Assembly: GCF_943736995.1 (NCBI RefSeq)
Contig: NZ_CALSFT010000002.1
Location: forward strand, 1,426,001-1,490,000
Direction: 5' to 3'
Length of the DNA stretch: 64,000 nucleotides
From: Sporosarcina sp. Marseille-Q4943
Lineage (GTDB): Bacteria > Bacillota > Bacilli > Bacillales_A > Planococcaceae
Below are positions 17,389 to 27,889 of the stretch, one piece after another (positions within the stretch are counted from its first letter, which is position 1; each line of letters starts with the position of its first letter). Under the pieces are notes generated by a model. It was not told the origin of the DNA. It made no database searches and saw nothing but the letters and a program-made list of their open reading frames with translations. The position numbers and the translations under genes are program-made.

Positions 17389-18270
17389 ATGAGCGAACAG
17401 GATTACAAGCCGACGGTCGCCTATTTGGGGCCAGAAGCTTCATTTACTCATGTGGCGGCAACTCACCTTTTTGGTACAAAAGGCTTGGTACCGCAACCGA
17501 CAATACCCGATTGTATAGAAGCTGTAACCGAAGGCCATGTCGCATATGCAATCGTACCGCTTGAAAATGCATTGGAAGGCTCCGTGCCGATGACGATCGA
17601 TTATTTATTCCACGGAAGCGAACTGTTCATTAACGCGGAAATTTCAATACCGATTGAACAGCATATGATGGTGAACAAAAAGTGGAAGGATGACTTGGAG
17701 CGGCTCGAATCAGTTCGTTCCCATCCGCATGCACTTGCGCAATGCCATAAATATTTGCAATATCATTACCGACGTACGCCGTTGATCCAGACGACATCGA
17801 CAGCAGCTGCCGCTAAGTACATTTCTGAAAATCCGGAACTGTGCATCGCTGCAATCGGTAATCGCTTAGCTGCAGAAAAATACGGCTTACATATCGCAGA
17901 AGAAAATATCCATGATTTTCATTTCAACCATACACGGTTTGTCGTTCTGTCTTTGAGGAAAGGGCATTTGGAAGTTCCGGGTCATTCAGAGTTGCCAAAA
18001 ACGACACTGATGGTCAAGTTGCCTGAGGACGACCGTTCAGGAGTGCTCCATCAAATACTTTCAGTTTTTGCATGGCGAAAGCTGAATTTGAGCAAAATCG
18101 AATCCAGGCCGATGAAAACCGGGTTAGGAAATTATTTTTTTATCATCGATATATTGGAAAGCGAAGAGCATCCGATGATGAGAGGCGCGCTAGAGGAGCT
18201 TGCCGCGCTCAATTGCACGGTTCGCTCTTTCGGATCCTACTTTACGTACGAACAAAAACCTTCACGCTAA
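17389..18270 (+). CDS. pheA: Prephenate dehydratase
   Basis: Converts prephenate to phenylpyruvate in phenylalanine synthesis. The protein is 293 residues. It begins with the dehydratase signature YLGPEASFTHVAA, has TTSTAAAAKY and NHTRFVVLS in the catalytic domain, and ends in an ACT regulatory domain (VFAWRKLNLSKIESRP) for phenylalanine inhibition. There is no fused chorismate mutase. It follows pheB and ends in a terminator. Confidence 0.96.
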   Translation: MSEQDYKPTVAYLGPEASFTHVAATHLFGTKGLVPQPTIPDCIEAVTEGHVAYAIVPLENALEGSVPMTIDYLFHGSELFINAEISIPIEQHMMVNKKWKDDLERLESVRSHPHALAQCHKYLQYHYRRTPLIQTTSTAAAAKYISENPELCIAAIGNRLAAEKYGLHIAEENIHDFHFNHTRFVVLSLRKGHLEVPGHSELPKTTLMVKLPEDDRSGVLHQILSVFAWRKLNLSKIESRPMKTGLGNYFFIIDILESEEHPMMRGALEELAALNCTVRSFGSYFTYEQKPSR

Positions 18271-18294
18271 ATCATTTTAGCTTGGAGGTTTTTT
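18257..18294 (+). terminator. Terminator overlapping the end of pheA
   Basis: AACC..GCTAAA (from 18257) pairs with TTTAGC..GGTT (to 18290), followed by T run. The left arm lies inside the last pheA codons. Confidence 0.75.
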
Positions 18295-18457
18295 CGTTTT
18301 ACAGAGGAAAGAAGCCTGAGGGACATCAGTTTTTCGAATGAATATTAAAGGCATTTCCACAATATACATACTAAGAGAGAGGGCGCCTACCTTAAATTTG
18401 CGTCACATAGACGGGCGTTCGTTCATACGATGGATTGATGGAAGGGGGATTTTGTTA

Positions 18458-19600
18458 GTGGATGTCCATATTGTTGTAAAAGGGGATACGTTGTGGAAAA
18501 TTGCACGACAGTACGGTATCCCTTTTGAAGATTTGAAAAGGGTGAATGCCCATTTAGCAAACCCGGATTATGTCGTTCCGGGGATGAAGATTTTTCTGCC
18601 GAAGAAAAAAACTGCAGCTCAGCCGAGTGAGAAGGGCAAGGAAAAAATGCCGGAAAAAGTGAAGCAACAGCAAGCTGCGCCTTCTATGCCTCCTGCGATG
18701 GAAAAGCCGAGCATGCCGCAGCAACCGATTCCAATGCCACGGGTTGAAAGGGAATTTGAAATGCCGAAGCCACCATCTGTTCCGATGCAGCCAATGCCGA
18801 CTGCGCCTGTTCAGCAGCCGCCTGCCGCGATGACGCTACCGCCTGAACCTATGCCATCCATACCGCCTGCAGCTCCGATGCCGCCAATGGCTATGCCGCA
18901 ATTTTTCCAACCGATTATGCCAGTTCCGTGCGGATGGATGCCGATCTACGACGCGGATTGTGCACCGATGACATTCCCAAGTTTCACACAGCAAATGCCT
19001 ACACCAACCATGCCGGCACCTCCAATGCCGACACAAGTCATGCCAACACAAGAATTGCCGACAGCCCCGGCTCAAATGGGAGTAAGGCCACCTGCAATCG
19101 ATATGACCGATGATCTGGATGACTATGATGAATCGCCAATCTATCCTGGTAGAGGTCCTGGAGTTGCCCCGCCTTACCCGGTTAGAGGGTGGGAATTGAC
19201 GGAGTCCCCGATGATGCTGGATGAATCTCCGGATGATATGGATTTTACCCCTCCAGAGCAGGCATATGTACCACAAATGGTATCGCCGGAGTTTCAAAAT
19301 CCGTATGGGATGATGATGCAGCCTCAGCAACCATTCGCTTTCGGTAATCCTTGCATGCCGATTCATCATTGCGGTTGTGGTTGCCCTCCTCATGGTTTCT
19401 ACGGGATGGCTCCTACCGAAATGCACCCGAATTATATGATGCCAATGCAAGTGAGCCCAATGCAAATGTATCCAATGCCGATGAATCCGATGCCAATGAA
19501 CCAAATGCCGATGAGCCAAGCGCAGATGAATCCAATGCAAATGAATCCAATGCAAATGCAACCATTCTACCCTATGGATAATTACGGATGTGGTTGCTGA
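18458..19600 (+). CDS. safA: SafA-like spore coat protein with LysM domain and Met/Pro-rich tail
   Basis: The protein is 380 residues. The N-terminal LysM domain (HIVVKGDTLWKIARQYGIP, then LKRVNAHLANPDYVVPGMKIFLP) is close to that of B. subtilis SafA, which binds spore cortex and organises the inner coat. After a short basic linker, the rest is low complexity: Pro, Met and Gln, with Cys-rich patches HHCGCGCPPHG and a final YGCGC. The GTG at 18458 is chosen because GAAGGGGG lies 9 bases upstream. The tail differs from B. subtilis SafA, so exact orthology is uncertain. Confidence 0.75.
   Translation: MDVHIVVKGDTLWKIARQYGIPFEDLKRVNAHLANPDYVVPGMKIFLPKKKTAAQPSEKGKEKMPEKVKQQQAAPSMPPAMEKPSMPQQPIPMPRVEREFEMPKPPSVPMQPMPTAPVQQPPAAMTLPPEPMPSIPPAAPMPPMAMPQFFQPIMPVPCGWMPIYDADCAPMTFPSFTQQMPTPTMPAPPMPTQVMPTQELPTAPAQMGVRPPAIDMTDDLDDYDESPIYPGRGPGVAPPYPVRGWELTESPMMLDESPDDMDFTPPEQAYVPQMVSPEFQNPYGMMMQPQQPFAFGNPCMPIHHCGCGCPPHGFYGMAPTEMHPNYMMPMQVSPMQMYPMPMNPMPMNQMPMSQAQMNPMQMNPMQMQPFYPMDNYGCGC
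19440..19566 (+). repeat. Short tandem repeats in the safA-like gene
   Basis: Degenerate units of CCAATGCC/CCAATGCA-ATGAA type encode repeated Met-Pro-Met-Asn and Met-Gln-Met-Asn. Such units often vary in copy number between strains. Confidence 0.75.
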
Positions 19601-20477
19601 CCGGCGTATGGTGCCGGAAAAGAATATCCGTAAAGTGAAACAGAATGTTTGGAAGATGGTGGAAGGAGAGTCCTCCTACTCTCTGAAACGGTATACGACG
19701 CGATCAACGGCGGTAAAAGTGAATTACGTACACAGACAGCTTCATACAATTCGCTTTCCGCATATCGTTCCTATCATCCCGACTGACGATCCGTTATTCA
19801 TCATGCAACCATGGATTGAAGGGACAAAACCGGTCAACTTTAGAAGAAGGATTGATCGGACTGATTCCCTTATGGCCCTCAAAGCGTTGCATCAAACAAA
19901 GGAGCAGATTGACTGGGACGCCTCCCCTTATCTGCATCGATACCAGCTCCTGGATAAATGGCGGGAAAGACTGGACCGGTTTATCGACAATCGAGACGCA
20001 TGTGGGAAATTCATAAGAAAACAAGCGGTTGACGAAATCATTATGTATGGGGAGGAGGCCCTTCCCATACTAAAGAAAAACTACCGCAAACTTTCGGGCT
20101 ATACGTTGCTTCATGGGGATGTCGTGCATCACAATATTCTCCGGGATGGAAACGGAATTATCCGTTTCATCGATTTTGACCTTGCATGTACTGGACCTCC
20201 TGGAACGGAATTGGCGCTTTGGATGCACCGTGTCTTGCCGAATGTGTGTTACAATCTAGAATTTCTTCTGGCGGAGCAATCATCTTTGAACAATCTGGAT
20301 GATGCCTCGAAATCGATGTTGCTTTATCCGAATGAGTTGTTAAGGGAATGGCTGCACCTTTTGAACATGCCGGAAGCAAAGCAGGAAAGTCTCGCAAGAA
20401 AGCTTATCCCTTTTACGGAATATGCTCTCTCTTCATGGCCGAAGCTATGGTATGATATAGAACGGAACATGAAGTAG
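19590..20477 (+). CDS. CotS/YsxE-family spore coat kinase-fold protein
   Basis: The protein is 295 residues with an aminoglycoside phosphotransferase-like fold. The catalytic loop LLHGDVVHHNILRD and the metal site FIDFDLA are intact. FIMQPWIEG before them matches the hinge region. This family includes the B. subtilis coat proteins CotS, CotI, YsxE and YutH. It overlaps the safA-like gene by 11 bases, so the two are likely co-translated. The GTG at 19590 lacks a clear ribosome binding site; an ATG at 19608 is possible. Substrate unknown. Confidence 0.72.
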   Translation: MVADRRMVPEKNIRKVKQNVWKMVEGESSYSLKRYTTRSTAVKVNYVHRQLHTIRFPHIVPIIPTDDPLFIMQPWIEGTKPVNFRRRIDRTDSLMALKALHQTKEQIDWDASPYLHRYQLLDKWRERLDRFIDNRDACGKFIRKQAVDEIIMYGEEALPILKKNYRKLSGYTLLHGDVVHHNILRDGNGIIRFIDFDLACTGPPGTELALWMHRVLPNVCYNLEFLLAEQSSLNNLDDASKSMLLYPNELLREWLHLLNMPEAKQESLARKLIPFTEYALSSWPKLWYDIERNMK

Positions 20478-20488
20478 GAGGATGCATA

Positions 20489-21211
20489 ATGGCTGGCCAT
20501 TCAAAGTGGAAAAATATCCAAAACCGTAAAGGCGCACAAGACGCGAAAAGAGGAAAAATATTTCAAAAGATGTCAAGGGAGCTATATGTAGCCGCGAAAT
20601 CAGGCGGCGGAGATCCAGACATGAATCCTGCGCTCCGTCTTGCAATCGAGAAATCGAAAAGCTTCAATGTGCCTAATGATGTCATAAAACGAGCGATCGA
20701 TAAAGCGACTGGCGCGGGTGCGGATGAAAACTATGAGGAAGTCGTCTATGAAGGATATGGACCTGGGGGTGTAGCGGTTCTTGTACAATGTTTGACAGAG
20801 AACCGAAACAGGACAGGGCCGAATATCCGTGTAGCTTTCAATAAAAACGGCGGTAGCTTAGGGGAAAGCGGTTCAGTCGGCTATCTATTCAACCGCAAAG
20901 GACGCTTGTTTGTCGAGCGTACGGAGGAAACCGACGAAGAAGCAATTATGCTTGCCGCGCTGGAAGCGGGTGCTGAGGATATCGAGTCGACAGAAGACGG
21001 CTTCGAAATCATTACTGAACCATCCGGTTTCATGGAAGTGAAAGAAGCACTGGAAGCTGAAGGAATTGAATTCGTTTCAGCGGAAGTGGAAATGATCCCG
21101 ACGATCTATACGGAATTGCAAGGCGATCATGCCGAGCAGTTCGAAAAGATGATTGATGCATTGGAAGACGATGACGACGTACAAAACATATATCATAACG
21201 CAAGCGAATGA
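20489..21211 (+). CDS. yebC: YebC/TACO1 family regulatory protein
   Basis: The protein is 240 residues. It begins MAGHSKWKNIQNRKGAQDAK, the family signature. Members act as transcription factors or as translation factors for polyproline stretches. The gene precedes ruvA, but a terminator and a promoter separate the two. An AGGAGG ribosome binding site is present. Confidence 0.93.
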   Translation: MAGHSKWKNIQNRKGAQDAKRGKIFQKMSRELYVAAKSGGGDPDMNPALRLAIEKSKSFNVPNDVIKRAIDKATGAGADENYEEVVYEGYGPGGVAVLVQCLTENRNRTGPNIRVAFNKNGGSLGESGSVGYLFNRKGRLFVERTEETDEEAIMLAALEAGAEDIESTEDGFEIITEPSGFMEVKEALEAEGIEFVSAEVEMIPTIYTELQGDHAEQFEKMIDALEDDDDVQNIYHNASE

Positions 21212-21235
21212 GCCGCCTCATCAGCGGCTTTTTTT
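21211..21235 (+). terminator. Terminator after yebC
   Basis: AGCCGC (21211-21216) pairs with GCGGCT (21224-21229), followed by a run of seven T. The left arm begins in the yebC stop codon. Confidence 0.88.
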
Positions 21236-21280
21236 ATTGGTGGATACATTTCACATCAATAGGTAGAAAACCCGTTCGTA

Positions 21281-21289
21281 TGCTATAAT
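21281..21289 (+). promoter_or_regulatory. Extended -10 promoter of ruvA
   Basis: TGCTATAAT is a perfect extended -10, 28 bases before ruvA. No good -35 is seen at 17 bases. No LexA-type operator was recognised nearby. Confidence 0.55.
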
Positions 21290-21317
21290 AGTTTCGATAC
21301 TTTAGGGGGAGAATGAC

Positions 21318-21920
21318 TTGTACGATTACATTAAAGGAACAATCACCCGGGTAACACCCGAATACATAACGCTCGAACAAGGCGGCATCGGCTGGCAGAT
21401 CATGACGCCTAACCCATATGCTTTTCATCAAACAGAAGAGGTCCAACAAGTATTCACTTATTTGCATGTCCGTGAAGATATGCAATGGCTACTCGGCTTC
21501 AAATCACTTGAACAGCGTGAGTTGTTTAAGAAGCTCATCACCGTCTCTGGAATCGGTCCGAAGGGTGCGCTCGCCATATTGGCAAGCGGCATTCCATCCC
21601 AAGTGATCGGAGCAATCGAAAGGGAAGATGAAGCATTCCTCGTACAGTTCCCGGGAGTCGGAAAAAAGACGGCTCGTCAAATGATCCTAGACCTCAAAGG
21701 GAAGCTCGGAGACCTATTCACGGAAATCGAAATGCCGGATGATGTGACGTTGCTTTCCATGGCGGAAAACGGTGCTTTGGAAGAAGCCATCCTCGCATTG
21801 CAGGCGCTTGGCTATTCGCAACGGGAATTGGCGAAAGTGAAGACGGAGATGCAAAAGGAAGAACTGGATACGGAAGGCTATATGAAGCTTGCATTGCGCC
21901 TGCTATTGAAACAAAAATAA
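21318..21920 (+). CDS. ruvA: Holliday junction branch migration protein RuvA
   Basis: Binds Holliday junctions as a tetramer and loads RuvB. The protein is 200 residues: OB-fold (MYDYIKGTITRVTPEYITLE), helix-hairpin-helix (LITVSGIGPKGALAIL and FPGVGKKTARQMI), and a C-terminal RuvB-binding domain. TTG start with AGGGGGA 7 bases upstream. Confidence 0.97.
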   Translation: MYDYIKGTITRVTPEYITLEQGGIGWQIMTPNPYAFHQTEEVQQVFTYLHVREDMQWLLGFKSLEQRELFKKLITVSGIGPKGALAILASGIPSQVIGAIEREDEAFLVQFPGVGKKTARQMILDLKGKLGDLFTEIEMPDDVTLLSMAENGALEEAILALQALGYSQRELAKVKTEMQKEELDTEGYMKLALRLLLKQK

Positions 21921-21951
21921 TATTAGTTGAATAAGGAAGGAGGAGCGGTGC

Positions 21952-22956
21952 ATGGAACGGGTCATTTCAAGTGAACAATCCAATTATGACGACAGCTTCG
22001 AACAATCTTTGCGACCTCAGACGTTGCAGCAATATATTGGACAGGAAACTGTGAAGGACAATCTGAGTATTTTTATCCAAGCCGCAAAAGGCAGAAGTGA
22101 AAGCTTGGACCATGTCCTGTTATACGGTCCGCCTGGACTTGGGAAAACGACGCTTGCGACTGTCATCGCAAATGAAATGGGCGTCAATGTGAAGATGACG
22201 AGCGGGCCGGCGATTGAAAGGCCGGGAGATCTGGCAGCGGTCGTTTCGTCATTGGAGCCAGGCGATGTCCTTTTCATTGATGAAATCCACCGGTTGAACC
22301 GATCGATCGAGGAAGTTCTTTATCCGGCTATGGAAGACTTTTGTCTCGACATCGTTGTCGGTAAAGGTCCTTCCGCTAAATCGATTCGCCTCGACCTTCC
22401 GCCATTTACGTTAATCGGTGCGACGACGAGGGCTGGTTCCTTATCAGCGCCGCTTCGTGACCGTTTTGGCGTGCCGCTCCGCCTTGAATATTATGGGGAA
22501 GGCCCATTGAAGGAAATCGTAATCAGAAGTGCGAGCCTATTCGATGTCGATATCGACTCCAATGCGGCGGTTGAAATAGCTAGACGCTCGAGGGGGACGC
22601 CTAGAATCGCCAACCGCCTCTTGCGCAGAGTGCGTGATTACGCGCAAGTCCGCGGAGACGGCAGCATTACAATGGATATCGCAAGGGAAGCGCTTGAAAT
22701 GCTGCAAGTGGATTCACATGGACTTGATCATATTGACCATAAATTGCTTGTCAGTATGATTGAACGGTTCCGCGGCGGACCGGTCGGTATTGATACGATT
22801 GCGGCAAGCATTGGCGAGGAGTCCATAACGATTGAAGACGTTTATGAACCTTACTTGCTGCAAATCGGTTTCATTCAACGAACACCGCGCGGCCGAATTG
22901 CAACGAAACTCGCATATGATCATTTCGGTTACGTGGTCCCAGACGCGCTTACGTAA
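21952..22956 (+). CDS. ruvB: Holliday junction helicase motor RuvB
   Basis: AAA+ motor for branch migration. The protein is 334 residues. Walker [10 protein letters not shown], Walker [11 protein letters not shown], sensor [15 protein letters not shown], and a C-terminal winged helix ([15 protein letters not shown]). Follows ruvA by 31 bases. Confidence 0.98.
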   Translation: MERVISSEQSNYDDSFEQSLRPQTLQQYIGQETVKDNLSIFIQAAKGRSESLDHVLLYGPPGLGKTTLATVIANEMGVNVKMTSGPAIERPGDLAAVVSSLEPGDVLFIDEIHRLNRSIEEVLYPAMEDFCLDIVVGKGPSAKSIRLDLPPFTLIGATTRAGSLSAPLRDRFGVPLRLEYYGEGPLKEIVIRSASLFDVDIDSNAAVEIARRSRGTPRIANRLLRRVRDYAQVRGDGSITMDIAREALEMLQVDSHGLDHIDHKLLVSMIERFRGGPVGIDTIAASIGEESITIEDVYEPYLLQIGFIQRTPRGRIATKLAYDHFGYVVPDALT

Positions 22957-23003
22957 TACTAATCAAGTAGTTCAATACTGCATAAAAGGAGTTCACCCGC
23001 ATT

Positions 23004-24044
23004 ATGGATGTAAATGATTTTGATTTTGAGTTGCCGGAAAGTCTCATTGCACAGACGCCTCTTGAAGATCGGACTGCAAGCAGATTGATGGTTTTGGATA
23101 AAGTGACAGGTGACGTCAAGCATCGTCAGTTCCGTCAAATTGTGGACGAGCTGCAGGAAGGGGATGTTATCGTACTGAACGATACACGTGTCCTGCCTGC
23201 CCGTTTGATTGGGACGAAGGAAGATACGGGCGCGTCGATTGAAGTGCTCCTTCTGAAGGAGACGGGGGCGAATGAATGGGAGACGCTCGTAAAGCCTGCG
23301 AAGCGGGTGAAAGTCGGAACTGTCGTGACGTTCGGGGATGGCAGATTGGAAGCTGAATGCACTGAGATCCTTGAGCAAGGCGGAAGGATATTCAAATTCC
23401 GCTATGAAGGGATCTTCTACGAAATCCTTGATTCGTTAGGGCAAATGCCGCTCCCTCCTTATATTACAGAGACGCTTGACGATCAATCGCGCTATCAGAC
23501 CGTCTTTGCGAAAGAGAGAGGGTCGGCCGCGGCACCTACTGCGGGTCTTCATTTCACCGAAGAAATCCTACAGGAGATCAAAGACAAAGGTGTAGGTGTC
23601 GAGTTCATCACTTTGCATGTCGGCTTAGGGACATTCCGTCCTGTAAGTGTTGACGTAATCGAAGAGCACACGATGCATTCGGAGTATTATTCTGTAACCG
23701 AAAAGGCTGCAAATGCAATTAACGAAGCGAAGGCGAGAGGTGGAAACGTCATTGCGGTCGGAACGACGTCTGCGAGAACGCTTGAGACGATTGCTTCGCA
23801 AAATGACGGAAAAATTGTGCCTACCAGCGGGTGGACGTCGATATTCATCTACCCTGGCTACCGGTTCAGCATTCTCGATGGTATGCTCACCAACTTCCAC
23901 TTGCCGAAATCGACATTGATCATGCTGATTTCCGCTATGGTGTCACGTGAGCATGTATTAGCCGCCTATAAGGAAGCGGTAAAGGAGAAATATCGCTTCT
24001 TCAGTTTCGGGGATGCGATGTTCATTAAACCTCCACAAAAGTAA
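23004..24044 (+). CDS. queA: S-adenosylmethionine:tRNA ribosyltransferase-isomerase QueA
   Basis: Makes epoxyqueuosine at the wobble position of GUN tRNAs. The protein is 346 residues. It begins [33 protein letters not shown] and [10 protein letters not shown] are family signatures. It lies between ruvB and tgt, so two consecutive steps of queuosine formation are encoded side by side. Confidence 0.97.
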   Translation: MDVNDFDFELPESLIAQTPLEDRTASRLMVLDKVTGDVKHRQFRQIVDELQEGDVIVLNDTRVLPARLIGTKEDTGASIEVLLLKETGANEWETLVKPAKRVKVGTVVTFGDGRLEAECTEILEQGGRIFKFRYEGIFYEILDSLGQMPLPPYITETLDDQSRYQTVFAKERGSAAAPTAGLHFTEEILQEIKDKGVGVEFITLHVGLGTFRPVSVDVIEEHTMHSEYYSVTEKAANAINEAKARGGNVIAVGTTSARTLETIASQNDGKIVPTSGWTSIFIYPGYRFSILDGMLTNFHLPKSTLIMLISAMVSREHVLAAYKEAVKEKYRFFSFGDAMFIKPPQK

Positions 24045-24082
24045 AGGGATGCAAATTCCCAAAATGGAAAGGATCTAATTAA

Positions 24083-25222
<1,140 letters not shown>

Positions 25223-25258
25223 ATCTTGTATAATGAACCGAGAAGAGGGGGGAAGAAA

Positions 25259-25534
25259 ATGAATGGTGATATGTTCGGTACGTTGCTACCAATTATTGCA
25301 ATGTTCGCAATCATGTGGTTCCTATTGATTCGACCTGCACAAAAAAGGCAAAAACAGACAAAGCAAATGCAAGAAAGTTTGAAGCGCGGCGATAAAGTCA
25401 TTACAATCGGCGGTCTTCACGGCGTAATTGACGCTGTCGATGACACATCCGTCTTTTTGAAAGTTGCAGACGGCACAACATTGCAATTCGATAGACAAGC
25501 TGTCGGGCGCGTTGTGGATGCAAGCGCATCATAA
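25259..25534 (+). CDS. yajC: Preprotein translocase subunit YajC
   Basis: Small accessory subunit of the SecDF-YajC complex. The protein is 91 residues with one transmembrane helix (LLPIIAMFAIMWFLLIRP), the RPAQKRQKQ motif and a KRGDKVITIGGLHG domain. The ATG at 25259 follows GAGGGGGGAA; an upstream in-frame start at 25226 would have no such site. Its partner secDF is at 28342. Confidence 0.95.
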   Translation: MNGDMFGTLLPIIAMFAIMWFLLIRPAQKRQKQTKQMQESLKRGDKVITIGGLHGVIDAVDDTSVFLKVADGTTLQFDRQAVGRVVDASAS

Positions 25535-25548
25535 TGGTGTTCATGTTC

Positions 25549-25591
25549 AAAGAGGTGGTTTCACAGTTGCAACTGTGAACCACCTCTTTTT
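25549..25591 (+). terminator. Long terminator after yajC
   Basis: A 19-bp stem with one bulged T: arms 25549-25568 and 25571-25589, GC loop, then T run. The near-perfect symmetry could also stop antisense transcripts. Confidence 0.92.
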
Positions 25592-25649
25592 CGTTCTTGT
25601 ATATTCCTACTGAGGATAACGCATCCTTTCATGGAAAGGAGGGAACGGT

Positions 25650-26291
25650 ATGAATGAATTCTTAATTATCGGATTCAGGACAATTTTTTTGTATGCATTC
25701 ATTGTGGTCATTCTTAGAGTGATGGGAAAACGGGAAGTAGGCGAGTTAGGCGTTCTCGATGTCGTCGTTTTTATCATTATGGCAGAAGTGGTCGCATTTT
25801 CATTGGATTCGCCGGAAAAGAAATTGATTCACTCTATATTTCCCGTTCTTCTTCTGCTCGGCATCCAGTTGCTGACATCCTACATTTCCATGAAGAGTAA
25901 AAAGTTCAGGGATATCGTCGACGGAGACCCTACTTTGATTATTCAGGACGGAATTATACAGGAAGAGCAGATGAGAAAACAGAGATACAATTTGGACGAC
26001 TTATTCCAACAGCTTCGCGAACAGCAAATCGGTTCGGTTCGCGAAGTGTCCTATGCATATTTGGAGCCTTCCGGCAATCTGTCAGTATTCACATACGAGA
26101 ACACTCAGCCGGTCCTTGCCCTCATTTCTGACGGCGTAATCCAAAGCCGCCATGTCCAAATGATCGGGAAATCCGAAAAATGGCTCGTCGGAAAGTTGAA
26201 AGAACAAGGTGTGAATGACGTCGAACATATCTTCTATTGTTCATTTGAGCAAGGGGAATTGCACTATCAACTAAAGAAAGACTATCAGTAA
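25650..26291 (+). CDS. DUF421 family membrane protein (YetF/YrbG type)
   Basis: The protein is 213 residues. Three N-terminal membrane segments (FRTIFLYAFIVVILRVMGK, VVFIIMAEVVAF, FPVLLLLGIQLLTSYIS) are followed by a cytoplasmic DUF421 domain with VDGDPTLIIQDG and YAYLEPSGNLSVF. RVMGKREVGELGVLD is the family signature. In B. subtilis yrbG holds the same place before spoVB. Family members are implicated in spore germination and membrane function, but no activity is proven. Its end overlaps the end of spoVB by 7 bases, tail to tail. Confidence 0.88.
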   Translation: MNEFLIIGFRTIFLYAFIVVILRVMGKREVGELGVLDVVVFIIMAEVVAFSLDSPEKKLIHSIFPVLLLLGIQLLTSYISMKSKKFRDIVDGDPTLIIQDGIIQEEQMRKQRYNLDDLFQQLREQQIGSVREVSYAYLEPSGNLSVFTYENTQPVLALISDGVIQSRHVQMIGKSEKWLVGKLKEQGVNDVEHIFYCSFEQGELHYQLKKDYQ

Positions 26292-27802
26292 ATCTTCGTC
26301 AGCCTTTTGAGCATGAGGACATCATTTTTCTTCACTTGCCCGAACAGCAGCAAGATGACTAGAAGAAATACGGTTGTAATAACGCATTCGGTCAGTAACC
26401 CGAACTGGCCTATCGGGATGAAGATAGGACGTATGACTGCTGTCATGATGAAGGATACATACGGCAGGGCGAACATCGTAAATCCGGCTGCCGCGGCTTT
26501 ATTTTTCCGCAACGTTGCGATGTGGAGGAAGGACGTAACTAGAACCCCGAATCCGATTGCAACCACTGCCCCGGTCTCCTGCAGTCCAGGCTGGGATGCT
26601 AATACGAACATGACACCCAGTTTGGCAATTCCCCCGTAAACCGAATTCATCATCCCGGCTTTTGCATCCCCTGTCGCTTGCAATATGGAATACAACGGGC
26701 TTTGGATGTAATAGAAGAAAAAGATCGGTGCTAACAATGACATATAGGACCCGCCATCGCTAATATGGAAAAGCTTTTCTGCAAGCTCCTGCCCATGAAT
26801 ATAAAATACGGCTGCTGCAAAAGCACCGGTCAAAGCGGAAAGGCGCAGCGCCAAATGAATCCGCTCTCGAAGCTTCTGTTTATTGCTCGAAGCTGCAGCT
26901 CCGCTCACAGCCGGCACGAGCACGACAGACAACGCGTAAGGAATGAATGAGGGAAAGAGCAGCAATGGGATGAGAACACCAGAGATGACCCCATAGAGCG
27001 ATGTGGCCGCCACTGCCCCGACCCCTGCCATTGAAAGGGCACGCAAAAAAATGATCGGTTCGAGGAACCACGTGAAAGTCCCGAATAATCTGCTTCCTGA
27101 TGATGGAAGTGCAATAGATAGGAGTGGCTCCATCGGATATCTCACTTTCTTTACTACAGGTTTCCTATCACGGCGTTTATGTTGTTGATATTTGAACCAG
27201 AGATAACAGGCTGACAGTCCTTCCGCAAGCAATGTGATGCCCATCGCATAAGCGGCATTCATCGGGTTATTGTCCGGGACGAGCAGCATTGGCAAGAGCC
27301 ATGTAATCAAAACAATCCGGAATAATTGTTCAATAATTTGAGACCAGGCCGTTTCTTCAATCCTGACAATCCCTTGAAAATATCCGCGGATCAACCCGCA
27401 AACAGCGGCAATCGGAATGATGGCAATCCCCACATATAATGTAGTGGAAGTAGCTGCGCTCCCCAATAAGGTTTCCGATAAATACGGGATGAAAAGAATA
27501 GATAGTGGGATGAATACCGCCCCTGTGATAATTGTAATGAAAGTCGCTGTTTTCATTACAGCAGGAAGCTTCGCGGTTTCGCCTTTCACTTTCAATTCCG
27601 CAATCACCTTCGCAACGGCAATCGGCACACCTAATTGGACGAGCGAGAGGAAAAATATGAAAGCGGGGTAGGCGGTCATATAAATGCCGACCGCTTCTTC
27701 TCCCGCCACTCGCATGAATTGGATGCGATAGACGAATCCCAATAGCTTGGACATGAAAACGGCAATCATCAGTATGGCAGTTCCACGGATGAAAGTGGAC
27801 AA
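26285..27802 (-). CDS. spoVB: Stage V sporulation protein B (MATE/MurJ-type lipid flippase family)
   Basis: Polytopic MVF/polysaccharide-transporter superfamily protein needed for spore cortex formation, probably lipid II transport in the mother cell. The protein is 505 residues with about 14 hydrophobic segments; the start LLGFVYRIQFMRVAGEEAVG is typical of SpoVB. I chose the TTG at 27802 (STFIRGTAILM) because GAGAAGGAG lies 9 bases upstream; in-frame ATGs upstream would make that site coding. It is on the opposite strand to its neighbours. Confidence 0.9.
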   Translation of the reverse strand: MSTFIRGTAILMIAVFMSKLLGFVYRIQFMRVAGEEAVGIYMTAYPAFIFFLSLVQLGVPIAVAKVIAELKVKGETAKLPAVMKTATFITIITGAVFIPLSILFIPYLSETLLGSAATSTTLYVGIAIIPIAAVCGLIRGYFQGIVRIEETAWSQIIEQLFRIVLITWLLPMLLVPDNNPMNAAYAMGITLLAEGLSACYLWFKYQQHKRRDRKPVVKKVRYPMEPLLSIALPSSGSRLFGTFTWFLEPIIFLRALSMAGVGAVAATSLYGVISGVLIPLLLFPSFIPYALSVVLVPAVSGAAASSNKQKLRERIHLALRLSALTGAFAAAVFYIHGQELAEKLFHISDGGSYMSLLAPIFFFYYIQSPLYSILQATGDAKAGMMNSVYGGIAKLGVMFVLASQPGLQETGAVVAIGFGVLVTSFLHIATLRKNKAAAAGFTMFALPYVSFIMTAVIRPIFIPIGQFGLLTECVITTVFLLVILLLFGQVKKNDVLMLKRLTKIY

Positions 27803-27889
27803 TGAAAACAACTCCTTCTCAATTCCGGTCATTTCGTATACACTAAATCTATGCATAGGTTTGTCTATTTACGACTGAACGGGAAAGGG

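Noticed and set aside
18340..18374. Possible sigma-E promoter before the safA-like gene (GAATATT and CATACTAA)
   Set aside because: The motifs look right alone, but the spacing is 20 bases instead of about 14.
18836..19561. 241-codon minus-strand ORF rich in His and Trp opposite the safA-like gene
   Set aside because: It is the mirror of the Met/Pro repeats on the other strand; no ribosome binding site or recognisable domain.
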